A DNA stretch of 64,000 nt from Alitta virens (lineage: Eukaryota; Annelida; Polychaeta; Phyllodocida; Nereididae): contig OW028575.1 in NCBI GenBank assembly GCA_932294295.1, positions 19,596,058-19,660,057 on the forward strand. The letters are read 5' to 3'. Below, piece by piece: positions 23,896 through 37,114 of this stretch. Position numbers and translations under genes: made by a program. The notes under the pieces are model-generated. The model searched no databases. It saw only the letters and a program-made list of their open reading frames with translations, and was not told the DNA's origin. Numbering within the stretch: position 1 is the first letter of the stretch; every line of letters begins with the position of its first letter.

Positions 23896-25583
23896 AGGGG
23901 AACTAAACCCTTCAGCACTTTACCTGTCAGAAGTTAGCTTGGGTCCATAGAAACACATCCACGCTATTCATAACTTGTATATGGGCACTGGTAAAGTAAT
24001 ATCCTGCATTTATTAGCCCTGTGTTGCGAACTACGGAGGCCGCCATTTTTGATTATCCCGGGTGTTTTGCACTCGCCGGAAATACGTCACTGTTGTCCTC
24101 TCAGCCCCAATGATAACCAAGTGGGCAATCCAAGTGCTTGACTGACCATTGCTCACCTGCTTACGATTATTGTGAGCTGACCAGTGTCAGAAACAGGTGT
24201 TAATTGCACTTGAGCCTTTGTTAAGAACAAGTCATGCTCATGTGTCAAGTTAATTGCCATTGAATAATTTGAGATATGTACAATGACAATTGTATTAAAA
24301 CAGACTCTTGTCAACATCTGCTAGCTGACATGCTCCTTATATATAATAATAATTAAAGCCTTCTTGTCCAACTGTGTTGCTATTAATACTATTTGATATC
24401 TTTTTATTATACATTTTATTTGTAATCTTTTATTTTATTTTTTCCCTGCTCACAAATGAATAAATAAATATATCTCATAGAAAAACAATCCTAAGGTCAA
24501 TTGCCCAGCTGTGCCTGAGTATTATACATGAATAGTTCCTAATGAGCAATTTTGAGTATTTTAAATCATAGTGGCAAGTATACATTTATGAAACAATAAC
24601 ATAAAATGACCCATTGCAGTGAAAAAATGTTTGTTAATCCACTAAGACATGAATCCATTAAAAATGACACATTGGAAACTATTGGATACAGTTTTGTTTA
24701 AAATTAGTTTTTATATTTTCTTTTACACCGGTATATATAGGTGATATTTATTTATGTGTCAATGCAAGTGACATCCAATTGAATAAAGTGCAATTTAGTA
24801 ATTGATTCATGCTGCTAATCTTGCTGAAGATACTTAGGGGAAAATGTATACAGTGTATTAAACTCTAGAAACAGACCAGGGCCACAGCCAGAACTGACCT
24901 TACCTGGATGAGTACTACGAGACAACAATTTTGTTTTTGAAGGGTAAAACCTTTCAAAACAAAAACCAACAAAACGCCCCCACTAGCACCTCGGACACAA
25001 TATTAATTTGAAATTGAATAATACTCAAAAGTTATGGTTGTGTCAGGGCTTTAGGTACCAAGAACGCCTTATCCAGCCCTGGCTACGCCCCTGAAATATA
25101 CTAAATTAAATGCTAGGAACATAATATAAGCATTAGGCACCTATAAATTCCGAATCTGAATTGCAATTTTATTCAGGGGCATATAGGATTATTATACTAA
25201 TTGTAATTCTGTCTGGCCTATTTCAAGATAAATTGCAATCATACAATATTTCAAAGAAGTACAATTTTATTAACCCTTGATAATGGTGTAATATCAACAA
25301 TGAGACAGATTGCAATCATTGCAGAAATATGAATCAAATTACAGGATTGTCAATGTCAGACATATGGCCTTTATGTACTGAGGACATAAGTGACGTCACT
25401 AGCCTTGGTGCCGTGTGCAATAATGGCGTCCCCCAGCGTTCTGGCGAGAAGTGCAAACTGCACTTTTAATTGGCTCAAAATCATACTTAATTTGACTTGT
25501 AGACACTTTTATTCACGGCAATATATTATTTTACATCTAATTCAACTTTTAAAATGAACATACAAAACTCTGTTAGTTCCCCT
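23896..25583. mobile_element. Kolobok-like non-autonomous DNA transposon, 1.69 kb
   Basis: Begins AGGGGAACTAA and ends TTAGTTCCCCT, with TTAA at both flanks (23892-23895 and 25584-25587). Both sub-terminal regions carry a CpG-rich block with CRE-like palindromes ('ggaaatacgtcac' near the left, 'agtgacgtcact' near the right) and 'ggccgccattt' / 'aatggcg' strings in inverted sense. A second family member at 55156-57230 interrupts a Polinton gene. No transposase is encoded. Confidence 0.85.
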
Positions 25584-25587
25584 TTAA

Positions 25588-27660
25588 CCTCTTATGCAAA
25601 TGCCATCAACCAAAGATCTTCAGGGGAGCTGGCCATACCCTAACGACAAGATCACCCAGCTGTCATTGATCTATTCCAAAAGAAGCCTGACCCTTGAATA
25701 GTAACTGCTGACTCATCTATGACATTATCTGGAAAAAATTCGCCATATTTGTTCGTGACTTGGACAAAGGAAAATGCTCTGGCCCACTGAGACTATGCTG
25801 TGTAACAGAAGGTCCTTGCTGAATACCCTTGCCATAGTGATAACCCTAGACCGTGGCATTATATTGTCAGTGGCATACCTTATTACTGAGAGAGATTAGA
25901 TGCTTGGAAAGAGTTGATATGAAGAGGATTATGACGTGCTATGAGAGACCAAGATGAATGATATATAGTTTACTGACATACATAAACCAGAAGAAAATGT
26001 TTCTTAAGGGATAACCTTTTCCTTTGAGCAATAAATATTGATAAGGGCAATGGGAATTCATGATGTGTATTACCATAAATATGTAACCCTATGTTTGTAT
26101 CATAACATATCATGGTTTGGGCCAGCATAGTTTACATTGAATTGATAGCTGACGCGACTTGCAATTATCACAATAGATTTTCATGTTTTTTTCTAACTAT
26201 TACATTTTTTTTTTCTTTCTTTTTTACTGACTATATTTCATTTTTTTTGTAGTCCTGATTTCTTTCTTCATTATGTTTTTAACAAAAACTGTATTCTTCT
26301 TTTTTTACTATCTTATTTCTGTATATAAATTGATTATATTTTTTTCATTTTTAATCATATTTCATAATCCAATTTTCTTGTTATTTATATATTTTTTAAT
26401 CTTATTTTCTTTTTTATGTGTTCTATTTATGAAAACTGGCTTTTGTTTATTTTGATGTAATTACTTTTGTATTTTATTGTAACTTTTGTATTTTGGGTAG
26501 TTGCCCAATACACCAGTAGGCATCTGCCAGCCTTTTTTTTACCCGGGCCTAGGCCTTTAACACGTATAGAACTATCATACTATGTTCTATGACAGACCAG
26601 ATATATTTACGAACGAACGGTCTGAGTGCTGAAAATATATGGGTCAACGCAGCAACTTATAGTACAAATTCAAGCCTGTCAAAATCCCTGATTTTTTTAC
26701 GTACAAATCGTCAGTTGCCTACGCTATTATATATACTTTAAAAGGCTGCTGCTCCCCTAATATTCGTCCGATTTTCGTCCAATAAAGACTGAATTGTTTA
26801 AGGAAATGTGTAGAATGTATGTCTTAGTTCAAACGCTAGATGACGGTACTTCTTCATCTTCAAAATGGTTCGTGAAAACAGAACAAATTAGTAATTATAT
26901 ATGGTGTACTTGGGTGGCATATAACAATGCATTTCATGGTCTGATGGGCAATCCAAGGATATTGTAGTGCTAGTCTGATAGATAAATAAATTTGTAAAAT
27001 TCTGAGTAAAGAATGGAATATGAAAGGCCCAAACACTGGTCTTAATGAGGCAGTAGCCATCATACTGTATTAAAGTGTTTACATTGTAGGCCTGGTGCTG
27101 CTGGCATTCTACAACACCAGTATCTATTCTTTTTTTGAAAAAGAATATTCCTGTTACACATTATGACATGGCTGAATCTTTAAAAACTGAAGAAGGTACG
27201 ATAAACAGAATAACAAAAACTGAATAAAAAAACTTATCATTTAAATATTTTGTCATTTCCTGTGGGACAAATATGTTTTGTACAATACGCATAAAACATA
27301 TTTGTAATTTAGAAGATGAAAATTGTATATAAGCATCATAGCTTCAGCACGAGACAATCCTTCTTAAATCGACAACTCTACTTTTTTCTTTTATATCATT
27401 TCTACATCCATGTATATTTATATTGATTGTATTTTAGATTTTCCTATTTCATACATTTCTAGGTATTATATATTAAAGTCCATGATATTGGTCGATTGTG
27501 TTTTTCCTATTTCAGTTTATACATATCTATATTATTGCCCATTATATTATTGAATGACATAGATATTATGCTGTGACAGCACATCATGTACCTAATGCAC
27601 AAACCTGGCAGCATATCAAATCATACCATACTTTGGGCCCAGTCTCGTCATGGGATAAAA
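25588..27660. other. Non-coding stretch, T-rich near 26.2-26.5 kb
   Basis: No gene seen. The 60-codon frame at 26273-26455 is T-rich low-complexity sequence. A short string near 26660-26715 ('acaaattca.gcct..caaaatcc' to 'acgtacaaatcgtc') recurs at 32754-32801. Confidence 0.4.
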
Positions 27661-27845
27661 TTGATTATACTCCACTTACTAACAGACTATTTTCCTATTG
27701 TATTGTTCTAAGCGGGCAATAACCAACAAAAATGTTAGTTAACTCCCTCCTGATGGCAAACTGAACTTGTGTTGCGTAATAAAGGCATTAAAAGAAAACA
27801 ATCAAACAAATTAAATATGCCTAATGGAGTATAAGTTAGTTATAT
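27661..27845. repeat. Dispersed repeat with GTTAGTTAACTCCCTCC end, host of a SINE
   Basis: Contains 'aaccaacaaaaatgttagttaactccctcc', seen again at about 28024-28055 and, inverted, near 49040-49080. The flank 'ttatatccctcatag' also recurs at about 49040. The SINE at 27859 was inserted into this repeat. Confidence 0.45.
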
Positions 27846-27858
27846 CCCTCATAGTGGG

Positions 27859-27962
27859 TGGGTGGGTGGGTGATTAGGGCTTTACGTCCTGTATTTCTGC
27901 ACCATTTGGGCTAATGAGGACAGGCAGAGACCATGGCAATGAGATGAAGGATGAAACAGCCA
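27859..27962 (-). mobile_element. SINE family 1, 5'-truncated copy with 13-bp TSD
   Basis: Body and (CACC)n tail only; the tRNA-like head is absent. It is flanked by CCCTCATAGTGGG at 27846-27858 and 27963-27975, an exact 13-bp target-site duplication. This is direct evidence of LINE-type retroposition of a truncated transcript. Confidence 0.85.
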
Positions 27963-28199
27963 CCCTCATAGTGGGGAGTTAATTAACATCTTTGTTGCCT
28001 GTATCCCTCCGCCTTCTAAATATAACCAACAAAAATGTTAGCTAACTCCCTCCTATTGAAATAAATATGCCATGTAAGTAATACATATATTGGGGATATA
28101 TGTATTACTTACATGGCATGTTACATGCAACTGCAACCAGACAACTTAGATGCATCTTCTTTATGAAATAATTGTTGATTATTTTGTGTCTTTTTTCAG

Positions 28200-28382
28200 G
28201 TTTGACGTCTCTGGTTGTCAACTTGCTAGTCTTAGTCACTGTGTGTAGGAGGGAGCGACCCATCTACCCACTTGAAATCTACGTTGTTAACTTGGCAGTT
28301 ATTGATATCTTGCCTGCTATCATTTCATATCCTATCGACATCATGTCTTTATTTTCACATCACTGGCGTCTGGGCATGACTG
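28200..28382 (+). CDS. Rhodopsin-like GPCR (opsin-like) exon: TM1-TM2 to ECL1
   Basis: The exon is bounded by a pyrimidine-rich 'tttttttcag' acceptor and a 'gtaagt' donor. It encodes the end of TM1 with the conserved Asn (VVNLLVLVTVC), then TM2 with 'NLAVID', carrying the conserved Asp, and an 'SYPIDI' continuation, then 'HHWRLGMTG'. It ends in phase 1. The exon at 47204 starts with the matching two bases and supplies the conserved Cys of TM3. The product would be a seven-helix plasma-membrane receptor. The 'W-x-x-G ... C' loop and the TM3 text next door look like the opsin group, but the retinal-lysine helix (TM7) is not in the window, so photoreception is only inferred. Confidence 0.75.
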
Positions 28383-30589
28383 GTAAGTGTTTCGTGGTTT
28401 CAATTATGGTTTCAGAACCAACATATTAAGATAACATGCATCAACCAAAATGTTCTTGTGAAGGTAAATATATATCTATTGATAAGATGTTTTCAGAAGC
28501 CCTATTTTGTGTTCCTAAGAGACTGCAATGAGATTATCATAATACCACTGTGATTTCTTGGGCTATTAGCAATTTCTCTAAAATATGTTAGTTTTCTAAA
28601 ATTCTGACAGCCAAATAATATAAAGAGATACAAATTCTGTCTGATCACCCATAATGAAGATCTCAATTGTGATTAAGTGATATGGCTAAGGAGCAAATTG
28701 AAGAATTGTCACAACATCATGTAATGGTTGTTTGATTAAGATTGCTGAATTATGCAAGGATATTCCATGGGAACATGAATATGTGTCGGATTAATAACAT
28801 TGTAGAGATCACTGTACCTCCATTTAGACATCTAATAGAGTCTTTTCAATGAACAGCCCTTAATTCAGCAGGACATAAGTCTTTCCTCTCCTCTCCTCTT
28901 ATTACTCATTTTGCTTTTCAGTAGGTAATAACTAACTGATTCCATAAATTTAACTTTCTCAGAAAAATAACAAACATTAGCTAAATGATGAAGTGTCATT
29001 TATGCATTAAAATGCACTAAAAACATGCTAGGATGCACTTTGGTTCAGCCAATCACAGCCAAGGACGGGAACTTTTTCAGCCAATAGAATTGCAGTATTC
29101 TGTTTTAGCCACCTGGTGGAAATACAGAGAACCTACCATGAACTATGTGCGCGTGAGACAGTTTTCTTTTAATAAAAAACAAAAACAAAAACTGTTGGGT
29201 TTATTATATATACCCTATACTTTACCATGATAGGTCCACACCATAGGGAAACATGGAGACAAGGGCAGATAGGTCTGGTCAGTTTTGGCGTCAGTTTCGT
29301 CTGTATATTGCTTAAGTTTGCCTATTTCAAGACGTTTCACTGTATGAACTATTTGAGCTCGATCTAGCATTGCCTACCAATGAATCTAATTATCGATAAA
29401 TCTACTTATTACTATCAATATGCCCATCATTTGGTGAGTTTGGACACGCAAATTATAGAACATAACGGCTGACATGAAATTTCTATTAGAAAAAAAAGAA
29501 TTGCTTAGACTTATAGTGAGGCTCAAAAGAGGCTTAGTTAGTTCAACACACGAGGGCACCTCATTAATGTGGTATCATTTGAAAGAGGACATCAGGTGCA
29601 CAGTTTTGCCATATGGGGGTAAAAGGTCAACGACCTCTGTAATCTACAGTGATATACATTGAGACAGGCATTTTTCAGCATTGGTATATTTTCAAAATTA
29701 TTATACATAAAAATGTCAAACTTACCACAAATAGAGAATATTCAATACTCTTTAGGAGTATTCTCTTAGCATGCCCAATGACCTCATTTTGGGATCAATT
29801 GAGGTCAACAAAGGTCATGAATATTCATCTTAAGGCTAGGGACGAATAGTTACCCGCATGCAATGAGATAGTACAGCATTGTTGTAATTTCTCTTTCATG
29901 AATAGCAAGGTGGGTTACCCTAATAGAACACAGTGCTCTCCTGGGTTTCCGAGAGATCCATGTAAATAAGCATGACAGATGAAGGGATATCTTTATATTA
30001 ATGAAAATGTTCAGAAAGCATCCCAAGTAATGGTTTTATAAATTATACTGAAAATGTGCACTGGGCCACGTTATTTTGATGACATTCACATGCTGCATCG
30101 AACTTTAGTGTGCTATCATAACAGCATTAAACAAGTGTAGTTCTTGTCACTACAGTTTCATGTATGTACATCTATCTGATATTGTCAAATGAAAATATAG
30201 GCCTGCTTGATGCATCAAATAACAAGGTTAATTGTCCTAGTAATTTGGCCACAGAAAATTGTTCTCATAAAAGAACATTTTAGATAACATTACAATCAAG
30301 CAAAATCTGAGTGCAAGCCAATAGTAAGCAGATCAGTACTCGTGTACATAACGAAATAAGGTATGCTAACACGTTTATAGAGAAAAATGTGTCATAAATG
30401 TCAACTTCCAAGAATTCCTATGCAAGTCGTTCCGACCCTACATCGCACCTAATGCAATGTAGGTCGGTTCTAGCTACCTGCCCTATAATTTAATTCACTT
30501 CTTATATAGGCAGATCTGTTTGAATTCTCCCCTTATTATTGCTTTATGATAATGTCTAATTCTTAAATTGAAGTTTTAAATGCCGATTG
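28383..30589. other. GPCR intron, first part, no feature seen
   Basis: AT-rich. Several short frames (for example 29033-29230, 29474-29662) carry no domain. I see no further exon. Confidence 0.45.
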
Positions 30590-31120
30590 TGAGATTTTTA
30601 TAAATGATGAGATACCAGAATTACTAACAGTCTTTATATACTTGTATACATTGTGGAACTTCGATGGCCATAAAATTAATGAACTTAATGTAGCATGGAA
30701 TAAGGCAATTTGAAACATTTGGCACTAACCATTGTTTGTATATTTTTGGAATTTTCTGAACCTCTTGCCAAGTGCAACAATTTATTTTCAAATTTTATGG
30801 CAAGGAATTGTAAAATTAATAATCACAGTTATTTGAAAAGAAATCTAAAGTTTATTGGATTCAAATATGGTGCTTTAACATGTGATAAAGGTGCAATGTG
30901 CAGTATTGCTGTACTTAGAAATATAACTAGACCAAGCTGTGATCTTGAAAACACTTATAATATTATAAAATTATAAAATAATTGATAGATCCCAGAAATG
31001 GTTTTTACTTGAGAGATTATAGAGTGTTACCTATTGAGGGTGATAGTCAAATCTGGGATGGTTTATTTATTTTAATATCTTTAGCATTAGCAACTTTTCC
31101 TATAATAAAAGAAAATTGTC
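30590..31120 (+). pseudogene. Heavily decayed LINE ORF2 C-terminal remnant
   Basis: Reading across stops, one frame near 30640-30720 gives 'LYTLWNFDGHKINELNVAWNKAI', which resembles the post-RT region of non-LTR ORF2 proteins. The short ORFs at 30710-30976 and 30982-31173 overlap it in other frames and look like by-products. This rests on one short stretch. Confidence 0.35.
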
Positions 31121-31836
31121 ATTTATTGCACAATTTATCGGCCCCCTGCGGAAAACATCAAAAATTTTACTAATTTCACTAATGAAATGGACCAGATTCT
31201 GTGTAATTTCCATGGTACAAATTCTGAAATACTATTAATGTAGATGAGTAAACGGGCAAATTATGTACATAATTAGGTCGCTGGGCTGTGATGTGACAAC
31301 CAGTTTTTATGAGAACTATCAATAATAGTCTTGCCCACTTAGCATGTTCCTAATAACTTTATTGTTAAGTATAATTATTTTAATTTACAAAATCATTAAA
31401 AATAATGAAATATTTCTTAAACATGAAAAATACAGAACAACGAACCTCATATTGACGATATTAGGACCCCGTTGTGATATTATGGTCGCCAATGATTCCT
31501 ATTATGGTCACCATTTGTATTGAAACAAATGAATTATCCACAGTGAAATAGCATCAGATACGAAATAGATGAACTAAACTCTAAAAAAAAGCTATTTCTT
31601 GTAAATTTGGAATCCAGCTAAGCAAAAATTTCAAGCTTTAAACCTGCAAGTTGAGAAATAAAACCTTGATGGCCGATATGGTTTGTAAACTGAAAAGACA
31701 CATTTGAAATTTCGAAATGCTGGTGCTCTAATGGTGTAACTGCTCAACAGAGGAAATGAGGGAGCTTAAAATGGACGTATATATAATTTTAATATAATGA
31801 TGCCTATTTTCGTTGACCCACAAGGCCTATATTACA

Positions 31837-31868
31837 CCCCCCCCCCCCCCCCCCCCACACACACACAC
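31837..31868. repeat. C20 homopolymer followed by (CA)n
   Basis: Twenty consecutive C bases (31837-31856), then a short CA run. Confidence 0.9.
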
Positions 31869-31959
31869 ATTTGACTTAATCTACACCACCAAATAGAAAT
31901 GTGTAAAACAAGAAGTATTGGTCGTATCTTCGGAGCCTAGCTAAGACGGTAGGGATAGG

Positions 31960-32088
31960 TAGAAAGACAGGTAGACAGACAGATAATTACCTATCTATCT
32001 GTCTATCTATATATCTATTTATCTATCTGTCAATCTATATGTCTATCTGTCAATCTGTCTATCTGTCTATCGATCTATCTATCTATGA
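31960..32088. repeat. (TCTA/TCTG)n tetranucleotide microsatellite
   Basis: Opens with GACA/GATA units, then TCTA/TCTG units; an inverted pair of the same tetranucleotide around about 31990. Confidence 0.85.
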
Positions 32089-32154
32089 TTACCAGATGCC
32101 TGGTTTGATGATGCAGGTGATTCAATTTTTGAAACAGTAACCTTAATTTATTTT

Positions 32155-32466
32155 TGCAATGTTTTGAATTGTGTTTTACTTCAGGTGATCATGTCCACCC
32201 AAGCATACACTGGTCATAACACAATTAACTGACCGGCTGTAATTGAGACCAAATAAATTAAGACCATTTCTGTTTATGAGCTTGTCTAGCGACCACTCTA
32301 GCATGGTAAACTGTGACATCAATAGAACACTTTGTCAAGTGAATGATCACGCTTCTTTGCAATCCACTGTAATTACAGCTTGTCAGTAACTTGTGTTATG
32401 AGCAGTGAACGATTGGGTGGGCATGATCACCTGTGGTGCAACAAAATTCAAAACATTTCAAAAAAT
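32155..32466. mobile_element. MITE with about 45-bp terminal inverted repeats
   Basis: The left end ('gcaatgttttgaatt', then 'ggtgatcatgtccaccca') is mirrored at the right end ('tgggtgggcatgatcacct', then 'aattcaaaacattt'). This gives a roughly 310-bp element with imperfect 45-bp TIRs. A second, right-truncated copy is at 12650-12862. No TSD can be fixed confidently. Confidence 0.7.
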
Positions 32467-35400
32467 TAAGTTCACTGTGTGTTAAAAATATAGGCCTTGC
32501 AGATCAACAAAATTAGGCCTCATGATATAAAAAGGAAAAAAAAGAGACTGCTTAAATATTATGGGTGATGGATTAGTGCGGTTTCACAACATAGGGAAAT
32601 CCTGCGAAAACCATTTTAACACTTGCGCGTTCGTACAATTTTGGAAGTACAGCTATAAAAAGCACACCATTAGAACCGCGATTCAAAAGCGCAACTTACA
32701 AATCAAATTTAGTGAAGATCTGACTAGTAGAAGCCGAGAAAAGTTTGATTATAATACAAATTCAGGCCTAGCAAAATCCGCTTTTTGACGTACAAATCGT
32801 CCACACACAATTCGTCTAAGAGAAAAACAAACTTGACGGCTGTTTTTTTTTGAAGAAACCGACCTTGTTTTCATTTTATTTTTATCTAGAAGTGTTACAA
32901 TAAAATAAATCCACTATATTAGCGCTAATTTACACATTTAAGAGCTAAAAATCGTATGGTGGCACACCTGTCACGTCACTGCAGCGCCCTCTGTGAAGAT
33001 ATAATCTCTGACGATTTAGCAAAAAAAATATCATTTGCCATGCTTTACATCAAACATAATCTAGTAATCAGCTTTTTAAGAACAAACATATTTTTCTTAT
33101 GCATCTTCAATGATTTCTTACTTTTGTTATCTCTAATATCCACGCACGTGCCACCACGCCGTTGCGTCATGAACAAGTAAACAAGATGGAACGCAACCGA
33201 TCGCAACTTAAAAATGGATAATTATTGCATTTCAAGGTATGTTAATGTGTTTAGAAGATGTCATTTTCAAGTAAGAACACATGTGTTTACTGTGGTTTGT
33301 GATGCAAAATCTTGTCTAATCATGAGAAATGGGTTGTGATATTATAGGCGCCGATTAATTATTCTGTGTATATTTTTGAGGACGGTGTGACCATCACAAC
33401 ATTTTTAGTGGGATTTCATCGCAATCTTTGTAGAATTTTGTGGTTATTAAGCCAGCTTAGTGGCCAATAATTCACACGGACATAGAAAAATATATTGCCT
33501 ACAGCTTTGACTGAGCCGATTGTGTCAGAAAATTTGTTTTATTCTTAAAATCGCCATTTTTGACAAAGGGACTTTTTGAAAATGCCTTTTTGGCTGAAAA
33601 AACCTATGGTTTGGAATCAGTCTAGTGATGGATATGCCCCCCCCCCCCCCCCCCCAATCCAGAATCCTGGATCCACCACAACATGATAACACAAGCAGAT
33701 TAAGATAGCTTAACAAGGTACAATTTACTGACACTCATTTAATGTAATATACCTTTTACTTCAAGTGGAAGTGTATTAATAAACATATATATATATATAG
33801 GCACTCATGTGCTTATGCTTCGATGCAATCTGCTGTAAAGGTTAACAAATAAATTACAGAATAATTAGATGTTCACGCACTGAGTTAACACAAATCTTTT
33901 TTTGACAAGCAGGCAATATTTAGAAAAATTGCCTTGACTAAAAAAATATGAATCAATTTCTCTTGTATTGTTAAGGGAAGATTTCTTAAGTCTATACTCA
34001 GCCTATCGGCTACATAGTTTAACCAATCTTTTGTTTAACTAGGTAAATTGGCAAAGAATGTCCATTATTAAGTCGCTTGGCTTATAGGTGACGACACACA
34101 TACAATTTCTACATTAAAACTTGTAATCGTCAGGAATCATATAAGTCTTTCTGCATTGAGCTACAGCATAATTAACCTTGAATGGCCATCAAAGTCACGT
34201 GCTTAAGAATAAGAACTTTATGAAAGACAGAGCACTCATATGATGAGTCATATCTCAACCTAGAACTTTTGGTATTCAAAAACATTATGTAGATCATCTC
34301 ATAGTTCTCAACAGTAATCACCAGTTAAAATTGTAATGGCATATAACATAATTAATGCCACACATTAGTACTCAACAAAGGTCATATATAAAGAGACAGA
34401 TCATACTTTGCAAATTCAGGAACTTGTACAATGCTGTAATCCATAACAGTGTAGAAAAAACAAATGAACAGATTAGTCTTAATAGAGGATGAATGTTTGA
34501 TGCTGGTTACTGCAGAGAAATGTCTGACCCATATCCAGTTCAACTCAAACTAATCAACTGGAGATTTTTCTCCTTACAGACACCAGAATGTCACCCATTG
34601 ATTTCTGACCAGTCTGCTTGTTTTTGGTGGCCAAGTTGAGGTCATTTAATTTTAGACCAGCACCCCAGAGTTTGTCTTGAGTGGTTCAGTGATTGTTTTG
34701 TCATATGTGTCTTTCAGGAATTGTCTAGCTCTCTCATCCTGCGCAAAATTAGCCCTGCAGGCCTTCATATTTATCTTTTTGCCTCAGGGAGCCAATTATT
34801 TGCACCAACTTTAACACTGTCTCCTAGTTTTTTGCAGACCCTTGAAAAGGCTGCGATTAGGATTGTGATTAAAAGTATTGTTCTGTATAAAAAAAACTGG
34901 ATCCCTCAATCGCAAGCTTAGAACAGTCATATAAACTGGAAAGTGGGGAAGCACTGGAGTAGAAAGCAATGATATCTCCATGTTGCTTTATGGCAACTTT
35001 GGCTGTATCAAGGTCCTTTGGAAGAGATATTAACGATTTGACAGACATTAAGATTCCAGATTCAAGAATTTATTACCAAATTATAATTACACAATTTTAT
35101 AAATCCATAATATTACATTAAATGAAAAATACTGGTAGGCTACACCATCTGGTGTATTTGCCTTTACAATAAATATTACATAGGAATAAAATATAGTGTT
35201 AATATATAGAAAATCGTATTTATATAGTTAAGGTTAGTTTGTTACCAGTAACAGTACTTACTATATAGATAATATAAAAATATACAGAAAAATAAGTTAT
35301 TAGACATGCAAAAATAAATTTATTAGCAATAGCATTTAAATACATGTTAAATAGCAACCAGATTGTGATGATGGTGATGATGATAATGATGTATGAATAT

Positions 35401-35999
35401 GTGGCGCGCCACGGGAAAAGGGGGCTTACGGGTGGTGACGTCATAACTGCGAAACTGGCGGGAAAATGCAAGCAAGCCATGCGCGTAATAAATGATTGTC
35501 ACATCAAAGATGGATAATCATACTGCTCTCTCCCTCTAAAATTGAATGGACTCACCCATGTTAGTCCCATTTCTGGGAAATGGGCTAGTTCATTTCAGTT
35601 TTAGGGATTAAAGCCAATATGCCTAAAAATAGTTTTACTACAAAATTGTTGAAAAACATTTGTCAAACATAATTCATAAAGAAATACAAAACAGGTATAA
35701 CCTCTTTAGTGACAGTGTTATCATACCAGTCAGCGGCGGATCCAGAATTATGAGGAGGGGGGGGCACAGTCATTAAATTACCTGTACCCTTGCTCTGACT
35801 GATGGCTATTTGGCAATGTAAAATCAGCGTGAAGGGGGGGGGGGGGGGGGGTAGGGGCGCGTTGTCACCTCAATGCTAATTTCAAATGTGTATGTAGGTA
35901 TGATAGTTAGGATGCAGATGTCTTAAATACAAAGAATATTTAATTCATAAAGACACATTTTTACGGAGCCAGTAAGAGGACAGGGCAGAAAAAAATATA
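32467..35999. other. Intronic AT-rich stretch with homopolymer tracts
   Basis: No coding region supported. Contains a C19 run (33637-33655) beside 'aatccagaatcctggatcc', an 8-G run and an 18-G run (35834-35851) beside 'ggcggatccagaatt', and a CpG-rich patch at 35403-35490 with GGCGCGCC. Minus-strand sequence at about 35050-35070 ends 'gaatctggaatctta', like a LINE 3' tail. Confidence 0.45.
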
Positions 36000-36840
36000 A
36001 TTTTCCCGTGCGCACGAGTTAATTCAAGAAATTTTTTTTTTTTTTTCCGTGCGCACGAGTTAATTAAGTGGTGCTCACGAGAAACATTTGGTACGGACGG
36101 AAAATTTTTTTTCAGTTTAATTAAGTCGTGCGCACGAGATAATTAAGTTGTGCGCACGAGAAAAATGGGCGCACACTTCTATCACTATCTTTTGTCTAGG
36201 CCGAATAGTTTTTATTTATTAGGAGTTAAAAATGCCGTTCCATTCAATGGCCAAGCCATCTGTAGTGAAGTGCACTCAGAGACCCCAGCCAATTAGGACA
36301 TACGTCAGAAAGTTCATTAGATATATCTTGATTGCAAAAATGTATTGTGTTGTATTTCAACAACTAAAAATGCAAGAAAGATGGGGTTTTCAATTAAGCA
36401 CATGAAATAACATGTTCTACCAAAAGATGGCAATCTTGTATATGTAGATTTCTACATGTATTTTGTACTTTGCTCTGTACATTCAATAAGCATTTACATA
36501 GCTAGACAGACAGATAGATAAGTAAAAGATAGATATAGATTGATAGATTGATGGGTATTGATTGACCAGTTGATATAACATCTACATGTGTGATTGATTG
36601 ATTGATTATTGACCAATTGATATACCATATGTGTGATTGATTGATTGATTTGTTCATTGTTTACTGTAAGGACTATTTTTCATTGCAAGGAACAGCATTT
36701 TTAAATGCAGTACTACCTAGAGAGAATTTGTGCAAATGTTTCTCGAGCACACCAAATGTTTCTCATGCGCACCAAATGTTTCTCGTGTGCACAGGAATAA
36801 AATATATTTTTCGTAAATTAACTCGTGCACACCGCAAATT
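36000..36840. repeat. Inverted clusters of the GTGCGCACGAG motif
   Basis: The left cluster (about 36007-36170) has four or more copies of 'GTGCGCACGAGttAATTaa' and related 'CACGAGAAA'. The right cluster (36738-36835) has the reverse-oriented 'TTTCTCGTGTGCACa' and 'TTAACTCGTGCACACc'. Together they look like long diverged inverted repeats around a 570-bp AT-rich centre that contains (ATTG)n runs at 36590-36655. Probably a foldback-type element; no TSD identified. Confidence 0.5.
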
Positions 36841-37114
36841 TTAAAAACATTCATGTATATATACACTTAATTCTTGAAAAATGTGTGATATCAGCGCAAA
36901 CAGAAGAATACCAGGGGTTATGAAATGTAGCAAACAACACAAGTTCAGCAATTTTGCATAATTGCCACAATTATAAAAAAGAAAGGGAAATATATGTCAA
37001 AATGAGGCTTCGAAATTGAAAGTATTACGATGTAGACATTTTAAAAGACCAATAACATGTATTTAGGTACACTACTAGGTGAGACCCAATTGATACAGGT
37101 TTTAGAAAACATGA

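Noticed and set aside
23561..23950. 129-codon plus-strand frame
   Set aside because: Spans a dispersed repeat and the first 50 bases of a transposon; no domain.
26273..26455. 60-codon hydrophobic frame
   Set aside because: T-rich low-complexity DNA gives a Phe/Leu/Ile string; no start or splice context.
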